A DNA stretch of 5,035 bases from an uncultured bacterium (GTDB lineage: Bacteria > Verrucomicrobiota > Kiritimatiellia > CAIKKV01). The stretch is from positions 1-5,035 of the forward strand of contig CAIKKV010000593.1 in the NCBI GenBank assembly GCA_903828035.1, given 5' to 3'. The notes below the pieces were generated by a model that saw only the letters and a list, made by a program, of their open reading frames with translations, ran no database searches and was not told where the DNA came from. This document shows positions 1 to 4,740 of this stretch, one piece after another. The position numbers were made by a program, and so were the translations under genes. Every line of letters begins with the position of its first letter. Position 1 is the stretch's first letter.

Positions 1-197
1 GCCGCGAGGGCGGCCAGGGCGGCGGCGGCCGAGTCGGCCTCCTCGCGGGTGACGGCGAAGTGGTCGATGCGGGCGATCGTTCCCTCCGCGTTGGTCCAGA
101 GCGACACCGGATAGCCGGCCGCGGGAAGGGCCTCTTCGAGCACCTCGGCCAGGGCGGGCGCGGTATGGAGGGACACGCGGTGCAGCATTCCGGTCAT
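1..197 (-). CDS. Probable ribosomal protein L11 methyltransferase (PrmA-like), N-terminal fragment
   Basis: Partial gene: the start is inside the window and the rest runs off the left edge, leaving 65 codons. The protein begins MTGMLHRVSLHTAPALAEVL and contains a SLWTNAEGTIARID segment, then an acidic/Ala-rich helix. This strand-helix-strand pattern with a Trp after the first helix resembles the small N-terminal substrate-binding domain of PrmA, which trimethylates ribosomal protein L11 using S-adenosylmethionine. The methyltransferase domain itself would lie outside the window, so the assignment rests on the N-terminal pattern and context only. The ATG at 197 overlaps the rnhC stop as ATGA, which indicates translational coupling in one operon. 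An AAGGAG sequence lies at 209-214, 11 bases upstream of the ATG, a rather long spacing. A second Met is at residue 4. No other family fitted better, but an unrelated alpha/beta protein is possible. Confidence 0.5.
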   Translation of the reverse strand, partial: MTGMLHRVSLHTAPALAEVLEEALPAAGYPVSLWTNAEGTIARIDHFAVTREEADSAAAALAALA

Positions 198-1225
198 GAG
201 GGGGGCGGCTCCTTTTTCCTGTGGAAGGGCCGCTTGAAGGCGGAGGCGACAGGCGCCCTTCCGTCGGGGCCCAGCTCGGCGCGGGTGTGGCCGCAGGAGG
301 CCAGGACTTCGTCGGTGGTTTTGAAATGGCATTTGACCGTGTCGAGCAGCACGGCGGGCCCCTTTTCCTCGATGAGCTTGAGGGCGATGGTTTTCACCAG
401 CGCCGAGGCGCCCTTGGGGATTTTCACGCCGTAGCGCTCGCTCATCTCGGAGATGGCGAAGAGGAAGCGGTCGCGGGCCAGGATGGAGGCGGCGGCCACG
501 GCCATGTCGGATTCCGCCTTGTGGCGCTGGTCCAGCTGGATGGCCTTGCCGCGCTGGAGGAGCGCCTTTTCGATCAGGCTTTTGTCGCCGAACTGGTCGG
601 AGAGCGCGCGGGGGCAGTCGGGCGCCTTCTCCAGGACATTCTCGATGGTGCGGGCGTGGCCCCAGGCCAGCAGGCGGTTGACGTTGCGCATCTTGTGGTA
701 GAGCTCGTTGTATTTCCGGGGGCCCACGGCGATCACGGAGACCTTGTCGCCCACCCGCTCCCGGATGGCCCGGGCGAGCTCGCGCGCCTTGGCGTCGCTG
801 GTGATGCGCTTGCTGTCCTTGATGCCGATTTCGCGGAAGACCTTGACGAGCGGGGTGGTGACGTAGACGGCGGCGATGACGAGCGGGCCGAAGAAGTCGC
901 CCTTGCCGCTCTCGTCCACGCCGATGTGGGGCTGGGAGCCCTCGGGGTCGACCACGTCCTCGTAGCCCAGCTTGACGGCCTGGAGGATCATGGGCTCCAT
1001 GGCGAAGGTGACGAAGTCGGAGGCCCCCGCGCCCTGGATCAGGCACTTGCCGCTCTTGTACAGGGATACGCGGAATCCGTCGCCCTGGACGGCGATGCGG
1101 GTGTGCTCGACGTCGACGGGGCGGTAATTGCCAGCCTGGAGCAGCGCGATGAGCGCCTGCTGCTGGCTTTCACTGAGCACGTACGTGAATGAATTTTGGG
1201 TCGGCATAACGGAAAAGGGTACCAT
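194..1225 (-). CDS. rnhC: Ribonuclease HIII
   Basis: Type 2 RNase H, which cleaves the RNA strand of RNA-DNA hybrids in the cytoplasm and helps remove primers, R-loops and misincorporated ribonucleotides. The 343 residues fit the RNase HIII length (about 300-340). Residues 1-95 form the TBP-like N-terminal substrate-binding domain (FRVSLYKSGKCLIQG). The catalytic domain opens with GVDESGKGDFFGPL, giving D104 and E105, then IKDSKRI at 135-141, NRLLAWGHA at 183-191, D210 in LSDQFGDKS, and HKAESDMAVAAASILAR at 235-251 with E238 as the likely fourth acidic ligand. The N-terminal domain and the GKGDFFGP motif separate it from RNase HII. The start is uncertain: Met1 (1225) and Met7 (1207, giving MPTQNSFTYVL) both lack a convincing Shine-Dalgarno sequence, and Met7 gives the more typical N-terminus. 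The tail is basic and proline-rich (KRPFHRKKEPPPS) and may be disordered. It is coupled to the downstream PrmA-like gene and divergent from rnhA. Confidence 0.93.
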   Translation of the reverse strand: MVPFSVMPTQNSFTYVLSESQQQALIALLQAGNYRPVDVEHTRIAVQGDGFRVSLYKSGKCLIQGAGASDFVTFAMEPMILQAVKLGYEDVVDPEGSQPHIGVDESGKGDFFGPLVIAAVYVTTPLVKVFREIGIKDSKRITSDAKARELARAIRERVGDKVSVIAVGPRKYNELYHKMRNVNRLLAWGHARTIENVLEKAPDCPRALSDQFGDKSLIEKALLQRGKAIQLDQRHKAESDMAVAAASILARDRFLFAISEMSERYGVKIPKGASALVKTIALKLIEEKGPAVLLDTVKCHFKTTDEVLASCGHTRAELGPDGRAPVASAFKRPFHRKKEPPPS

Positions 1226-1237
1226 GCGGCGGGGTTT

Positions 1238-1258
1238 CTGTCACAAAAAAAATGACAG
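1238..1258. promoter_or_regulatory. Perfect inverted repeat CTGTCA-N9-TGACAG upstream of rnhC
   Basis: CTGTCA (1238-1243) and TGACAG (1253-1258) are exact reverse complements separated by 9 bases, eight of them A on the plus strand. It lies 12 bases upstream of the first possible rnhC start (1225). It could be an operator for a dimeric regulator or a small hairpin in the rnhC leader transcript (stem of 6 with a U-rich loop). A chance six-base repeat is possible. No clear -35/-10 pair for rnhC could be assigned nearby. Confidence 0.35.
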
Positions 1259-1271
1259 GGAATTAGGGACT

Positions 1272-1285
1272 CTTAATCGTAATCG
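1272..1285 (+). repeat. Short hexamer repeat, two TAATCG units
   Basis: Two head-to-tail TAATCG units (1274-1279 and 1280-1285), preceded by CT. The same hexamer in the same orientation reappears at 1438-1461 on the other side of the REP-like palindrome, so the two runs appear to belong to one composite intergenic element. Confidence 0.55.
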
Positions 1286-1315
1286 CCACCGTCCCATGGC
1301 TTGGAAACGAGAAGG

Positions 1316-1394
1316 TTGTCATTCCGAGCGAAGTCGAGGACTCTCAAATTGGTTTGAGCGGTGCTAGATCCCTCGACTACGCTCGGGATGACAA
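1316..1394. repeat. REP-like imperfect palindrome (29-base arms, 21-base loop)
   Basis: The left arm (1316-1344) and the reverse complement of the right arm (1366-1394) match at 25 of 29 positions; one of the four differences is a G-T wobble. Each arm carries a core of the form TGTCATYCCGAGCGWAGTCG followed by AGG. The 21-base centre (1345-1365) contributes to a second small perfect hairpin, CTCAAA-TTGG-TTTGAG (1343-1358). From memory, palindromes with a TCATTCCGAGCG...CGAGG core are dispersed in multiple copies between genes in many environmental bacteria, as REP/MITE-type elements. No transposase gene lies in the window and I see no flanking target-site duplication. It sits between divergent genes, so it is not a transcription terminator for either of them. 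Confidence 0.75.
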
Positions 1395-1437
1395 ACTCCT
1401 AATACAACAATTTAAAACAAAGTGTGGTTCCTGCTCG

Positions 1438-1461
1438 TGATCGTAATCGTAATCTTAATCT
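1438..1461 (+). repeat. Hexamer tandem repeat, four TAATCG-type units
   Basis: Four consecutive degenerate hexamers TGATCG, TAATCG, TAATCT, TAATCT. They end five bases before the TTGACA box in front of rnhA. The same unit occurs twice at 1274-1285, so matching hexamer runs bracket the REP-like palindrome. It could be part of a dispersed repeat family, a binding-site array, or slippage-derived sequence; nothing in the sequence decides between these. Confidence 0.6.
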
Positions 1462-1465
1462 CGCT

Positions 1466-1490
1466 TTGACAGGCGCGGGTTTCATATACT
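1466..1490 (+). promoter_or_regulatory. Candidate rnhA promoter with short spacer
   Basis: A perfect -35 consensus TTGACA (1466-1471) and a 5/6 -10 box TATACT (1485-1490) face rnhA, but the spacer is only 13 bases, outside the normal 15-19. The -10 box ends 7 bases before the ATG at 1498, so transcription would begin at or next to the start codon and give a leaderless message. This would fit the absence of a usable ribosome binding site: GGGGAG at 1491-1496 is only one base from the ATG. One of the two boxes may be coincidental. Confidence 0.35.
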
Positions 1491-1497
1491 GGGGAGC

Positions 1498-2034
1498 ATG
1501 AATGAATCACCCCCGGCCGAAGAGGTCGTTATGTATGCCGATGGCGCCGCCTCTCCCAATCCCGGGGCGGGCGGCTATGGCGTTATCCTGATCCGGGACG
1601 GCGTCCGGCGGGAGCTGTCCGGCGGCTTTCGCAAGACGACCAACAACCGGATGGAAATCTTTGGCGCCATCGCCGGGCTGCGCGAGCTGGGCGACCCGCC
1701 GGCCCACGGGCGGAAGGTGACGATCTACAGCGACTCCAAGTACCTCGTGGACATGTACACCGGGGGCTACGCGGCCAAGTGGCGGCAGCAGGCGTGGACG
1801 CGGAACAAGGGGAAGGACCCCGCGCTGAATCCCGACCTGTGGAACGTGCTGCTTAATTTATCCGACGCGCGCGATGTGAAGTTCGTCTGGGTCAAGGGGC
1901 ACTGGGAGAATCCGGAAAACACCCGGTGCGACGAGATAGCGGTCCTGGCGCGGCAGGCGGCCAACCTGCCGGTGGACGAAGGGTATGAGAAGCCGGCCCC
2001 GCCGGTCCCGCCCTCGCAGCTGTCCCTCTTTTGA
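1498..2034 (+). CDS. rnhA: Ribonuclease HI with C-terminal clamp-binding motif
   Basis: Type 1 RNase H, which hydrolyses RNA in RNA-DNA hybrids with two metal ions. All active-site residues of the family are visible: D15 (YADGAASPNPGAGGYG), E53 (TNNRMEIFGAI), D79 (YSDSKYLVD), H135 (VKGHWENPEN) and D145 (TRCDEIA). W95-W100 and the region after it (KWRQQAWTRNKGKDPALN) form the basic protrusion typical of the E. coli-type enzyme. It has 178 residues against about 155 in E. coli; the excess is a short N-terminal extension (MNESPPAEE) and a C-terminal proline-rich tail (EKPAPPVPP) ending in QLSLF, which matches the beta-sliding-clamp-binding consensus QL(S/D)LF. Start choice: the ATG at 1531 has an AGAGG box five bases upstream, but starting there would remove most of the first beta strand, so 1498 is preferred. 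The gene is divergent from rnhC and convergent with the exported-protein gene, 15 bases away, with no clear terminator hairpin between them. Confidence 0.96.
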   Translation: MNESPPAEEVVMYADGAASPNPGAGGYGVILIRDGVRRELSGGFRKTTNNRMEIFGAIAGLRELGDPPAHGRKVTIYSDSKYLVDMYTGGYAAKWRQQAWTRNKGKDPALNPDLWNVLLNLSDARDVKFVWVKGHWENPENTRCDEIAVLARQAANLPVDEGYEKPAPPVPPSQLSLF

Positions 2035-2049
2035 AGGAATCCGCGACGG

Positions 2050-2778
2050 CTACGGCGTGTGCTGGTAGATCAGCGAGAAGTCGTCCGCCCAGACATTCCA
2101 GTCGATCGGGCAGGCGGCGTTCTGGATGAGTCCGGTCAGATAGGGGCGAAGCACGGTGGCCGACGGGGCGGTGGAGACGAGCGCCGAGATATTGATGGTG
2201 TCGCCGATCTTCCTGAAGATTCCGCCGGGCGTTCGCCACATGGTTTTCACCTGGCCGTTGATGAGGGTCAAGCGGAGAATGACCGTCTTGTTCACTTCCG
2301 CGGGGAGTGGCCAGCAGACGGCAAAAGCCTGTTTGCCGTTGTAGGTCCTGAGGATGAGCAGCCGGCTGGCCAGCGTGTCGGTCATAGCCAGCTGGACATA
2401 GTGGTTGGGGTCGTTTATCGAGAAGCCGACGCCCACCTCGCAGAGATCAGTGTTGTCGCCTTCCGGCGCGATGATTTTGTGGGGAACATGGACCGTGAGG
2501 CAGACATCGTAGATCCAGGCATTCTGTTTCCCCGAGAAGGTGCTGCTCCACTTGTCGAATTGCGTGGCGTACGGGTTCGAGTTTTTCCGGCGCAGACAAA
2601 GACGATCGTTTTGGCAGATGAAGTTCGGAGTGATTCCAAGGTTCTTGGTCCAAAGCGTATTCTGGGTATTGCTCGGAAACGAATCGGATATTTTTATGAC
2701 GGTTGAGGCGTCCGCCGTCGCGAGGCAGCCGCACAAGGCGAGAACGGCAAGACCCAGGCGTTTGAATGATAGTGTCAT
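2050..2778 (-). CDS. Exported six-cysteine protein of unknown function
   Basis: I do not recognise this 242-residue protein. It begins with a classical signal peptide: a K/R at 6-7, a hydrophobic core LGLAVLALCGCLATA (8-22) and an ADA|S cleavage site after residue 24. C16 and C18 do not form a good lipobox, so secretion to the periplasm or outside is more likely than lipidation. The mature part has six cysteines (55, 61, 93, 113, 155, 223), an even number compatible with three disulfides, and alternating hydrophobic strands (VILRLTLINGQVKTMW, HYVQLAM) that end in WADDFSLIY. This pattern suggests an all-beta jelly-roll domain like concanavalin-type or carbohydrate-binding modules, which is a guess. 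The start is well supported: AGGA at 2786-2789 lies 7 bases upstream of the ATG, behind a plausible promoter. Base composition is visibly less GC-rich than in rnhC, YchF-like and recO, with many A/T-ending codons, which may reflect later acquisition or relaxed codon selection. Confidence 0.85.
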   Translation of the reverse strand: MTLSFKRLGLAVLALCGCLATADASTVIKISDSFPSNTQNTLWTKNLGITPNFICQNDRLCLRRKNSNPYATQFDKWSSTFSGKQNAWIYDVCLTVHVPHKIIAPEGDNTDLCEVGVGFSINDPNHYVQLAMTDTLASRLLILRTYNGKQAFAVCWPLPAEVNKTVILRLTLINGQVKTMWRTPGGIFRKIGDTINISALVSTAPSATVLRPYLTGLIQNAACPIDWNVWADDFSLIYQHTP

Positions 2779-2809
2779 ATGATTTTCCTATCTGGAAATA
2801 TTATGCTGT

Positions 2810-2838
2810 TTTATATAACGGGGTGCGTGGAGATGCAA
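2810..2838 (-). promoter_or_regulatory. Candidate promoter of the exported-protein gene
   Basis: Read on the minus strand, TTGCAT (2833-2838) is followed after exactly 17 bases by TATAAA (2810-2815), a 3/6 and 5/6 match to the sigma-70-type boxes. The predicted start would lie around 2803, giving a leader of roughly 25 bases that includes the AGGA ribosome binding site at 2786-2789. The region is AT-rich compared with the surrounding genes. Confidence 0.5.
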
Positions 2839-2915
2839 GACTTGAAATTGCGATTGTATTGACCCGATTCGCTGTTAGGATAGTGCCGATACCCCACACG
2901 ACCAAGCGAGGATGA

Positions 2916-3959
2916 ATGAAAGCGGCCATTGTCGGATACGCCCAGTCGGGCAAGAAAACCCTTTTTAAATTGCTGACCAACCGCGATGTGCCCCAGGGCC
3001 GGCGCGACGATGAGGCCGTGGAAGGCGCGGCGGCGGTCTATGACGTCCGGGTGGAGAAGCTGGCGGAGATCTGCAAGCCCCAGAAAACCCGCTATGCCGA
3101 AACCCTGATGGTCCTCTGCCCCGATGTGCCCGAGGGCGGCAAGGGCACCTGGATGGAGGCGGCCCGCAAGTGCGAATTGCTGTGCGTGGTGCTTCGCGCC
3201 TTCACCGCGCCCGATGTCTTCCACCCGCGCGGAAGCGTGGACGCCGAGCGCGACCGCTCCGACCTGGCCACCGAGATCGTCTTTGCCGACGTGGATATGG
3301 TCGACAAGCGGCTGGAGCGGCTCGCCAAGGAAAAGCGCGCGGGCCTCAATCCCGCCCAGCAGGCGGAGGAGAAGGCGCTGCTCAAGTGCCAGGCCGCGCT
3401 GGCCGCGGGCAAGTGGCTCAAGGATGCCGGCCTCGATGAGAACGAGCTGAAGACGATCCGCACCCTGGGCCTGCTCACGCTCATGACCGTGCTCTGGGTG
3501 TATAATGTCGACGAGTCGGGCGTGCAGGCCGCGCTGGATGCCGAGAAGGCGGATGCTTCGGCCATTGTCGTTTCCTGCAAGATCGAGCGCGAGATCATGG
3601 CCATCGAGAATCGCGAGGAGCGCAAAGCCTTCCTGGGCGAAATCGGGTTTGCCCAATCGGGGCTGGAGCGGCTCAACACCGCCGCCTACGACACCCTGGG
3701 CCTCATGTCGTTTTACACGGCCGGGCCGGACGAGGTCCGCGCCTGGACGATCCGCAAGGGCAGCACGGCGCCGGTGGCGGCCGGCAAGATCCACAGCGAC
3801 ATCGAGCGCGGCTTCATCCGCGCGGAAGTGATCAAGTTCGACGACCTGGTGGCGGCCGGCGGCGAGGCCGAGGCCAAGGCCAAGGGCAAGGCGCAGGTGA
3901 AGGGCCGCGACTACGTCATCGAGGATGGCGACATCTGCCACTTCCGCTTCAGCGTCTAA
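2916..3959 (+). CDS. Divergent YchF-like P-loop NTPase with C-terminal TGS/DUF933 domain
   Basis: Related to the Obg-family ATPase YchF (OLA1), a ribosome-associated, stress-linked protein. The C-terminal half is clear: SFYTAGPDEVRAWTIRKGST, AAGKIHSDIERGFIRAEVI and a final DYVIEDGDICHFRFSV (residues 265-347) are the YchF TGS/DUF933 signature. Residues 195-200 keep the NVDE motif (N198, E200) that replaces NKxD in YchF and favours ATP. KRLERLAKEK (131-140) begins the helical domain. The N-terminal G domain is altered. The P-loop reads GYAQSGKKT (7-15), with Lys14 where YchF has Ser; the switch-I PFCTIEPN motif is absent; and the switch-II DIAGLVKGA segment is replaced by a shorter PDVPEGGKG (69-77). 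Length is 347 against about 363. It is probably a DUF933 paralogue rather than the canonical YchF. GAGG at 2908-2911 lies 4 bases upstream of the ATG. TTGTAT (2854-2859) and TAGGAT (2876-2881) with 16 bases between are a weak promoter guess. It is convergent with recO. Confidence 0.88.
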   Translation: MKAAIVGYAQSGKKTLFKLLTNRDVPQGRRDDEAVEGAAAVYDVRVEKLAEICKPQKTRYAETLMVLCPDVPEGGKGTWMEAARKCELLCVVLRAFTAPDVFHPRGSVDAERDRSDLATEIVFADVDMVDKRLERLAKEKRAGLNPAQQAEEKALLKCQAALAAGKWLKDAGLDENELKTIRTLGLLTLMTVLWVYNVDESGVQAALDAEKADASAIVVSCKIEREIMAIENREERKAFLGEIGFAQSGLERLNTAAYDTLGLMSFYTAGPDEVRAWTIRKGSTAPVAAGKIHSDIERGFIRAEVIKFDDLVAAGGEAEAKAKGKAQVKGRDYVIEDGDICHFRFSV

Positions 3960-3975
3960 ACTGATCCGCTATCCG

Positions 3976-4740
3976 CTATTTCCTGATCAGCTCCAGCGTG
4001 ATGTCACGGCTGCGGAGCAGGAGATCCAGGTGATAGGCCGAGAAGTCTTTCAGGACCGACTGGATTTCGCTCCACTGGTTTTGCGAGGGCACGGCCACCG
4101 CGGCTACGGCGGGGTCGGCGGCCCCGTCCCACGCCTTCATCAGGGCCAGCGCGCCGGCCGAGACGATGATGGCGGGGCCTGATTCCTTGTCTTCGCACTG
4201 GCGGCAGAGCACGCCGCCCCTTTTGGACGAGATTTTCACGCGCAGGGATCCGCCGGAAGCCGGGTCCTTTCCGCAGGAGGGGCAGCGCGTCAGCGCCGGC
4301 CCCAGGCCGAGGGCCTTCAGCGCCGCCAGTTCATACCAGCCCATCAGGGCCGGCGAGGCGCCCCGCGTCGCCAGGGTGTCCAGCGCCCGCTCGAGCAGGA
4401 CGAAGAGATCCTCGTGGGGAAACCCCGGCGGAGTGACCTGGCTGGTGAAATCGCAGAAATAGGAGGCGCAGGCCGCGGCGCGCCAGTCGGAGCGGAGGGC
4501 GTCGCGCGTCTCCAGCGCCGCGCATTCCTTCAGGATCAGCACGCGCGAGGCGCGGTGGTAGACCAGCACCTCGCAGGTGTAGAAGAGATCGATCTGCCCC
4601 AGGAAGATGCTTTTCGGCCGCTGCGCGCCTTTGGCCAGCAGCCAGACCCGGCCGAGCTCGCGGGTCAGGCAGTCGGCCATCAGGGAGGTGCGCGAGTAGG
4701 GCAGCACGCGCAGGATGACGCCCTCGGTCTTCAGGATCAT
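3976..4740 (-). CDS. recO: DNA repair protein RecO
   Basis: RecO binds single-stranded DNA and SSB and, with RecR (and RecF), loads RecA at gaps; it also anneals complementary strands. The 254 residues match the family length. The N-terminal OB fold begins MILKTEGVILRVLPYSRTSL and runs through DCLTRELGRVWLLAKGAQRP, the usual RecO opening (hydrophobic start, S-x-T-S-L, then G-R-x-x-x-x-A-K-G). The helical region contains YELAALKALGLGPALTRCPSCG. A four-cysteine zinc site is visible at C153-x2-C156 and C179-x2-C182. The C-terminal SAYHLDLLLRSRDIT is also typical. The ATG at 4740 overlaps the ybeY stop as ATGA, which supports this start over a longer open frame reaching 4977, whose extra residues overlap ybeY and look like out-of-frame sequence. 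It ends 16 bases from the convergent YchF-like gene. Confidence 0.95.
   Translation of the reverse strand: MILKTEGVILRVLPYSRTSLMADCLTRELGRVWLLAKGAQRPKSIFLGQIDLFYTCEVLVYHRASRVLILKECAALETRDALRSDWRAAACASYFCDFTSQVTPPGFPHEDLFVLLERALDTLATRGASPALMGWYELAALKALGLGPALTRCPSCGKDPASGGSLRVKISSKRGGVLCRQCEDKESGPAIIVSAGALALMKAWDGAADPAVAAVAVPSQNQWSEIQSVLKDFSAYHLDLLLRSRDITLELIRK

Noticed and set aside
15..18. Reading the exported protein (2050-2778) as a lipoprotein from C16/C18 of its signal peptide
   Set aside because: Coordinates here are residue numbers in that protein. LALC and LCGC do not match the lipobox well (Leu at -1, Cys at -2), while ADA|S is a good signal peptidase I site.
221..1192. 323-residue plus-strand open frame antisense to rnhC
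   Set aside because: Low-complexity G/A/V/D/L-rich translation with no motif; it is the complement-frame shadow of a GC-rich gene whose own frame has all RNase HIII motifs.
1316..1394. REP-like palindrome as an intrinsic terminator
   Set aside because: It lies between divergently transcribed genes, so no gene reads into it from within the window, and neither arm is followed by a run of T in transcript sense.
1531..1533. ATG at 1531 as the rnhA start (AGAGG box at 1521-1525)
   Set aside because: It would leave only three residues before catalytic D15 and remove most of the first beta strand; the box is probably coincidental, although it is the best-placed ribosome-binding-like sequence.
2035..2049. 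Terminator between the convergent rnhA and exported-protein genes
   Set aside because: The 15-base gap has no stem of useful length and no T-run; any termination signal would have to lie inside the opposing gene.
2811..3941. 376-residue minus-strand open frame antisense to the YchF-like gene
   Set aside because: Composition is the His/Leu/Gly/Ala-rich pattern of an antisense shadow; the plus-strand frame carries clear YchF TGS-domain signatures.
3961..3990. CTGATC...GATCAG inverted repeat and tandem ATCCGCT at the YchF-like/recO convergent junction
   Set aside because: Only a 6-bp stem with an 18-base loop, no T-tract, and most of it lies in recO coding sequence; the 7-base tandem repeat is too short to be significant.
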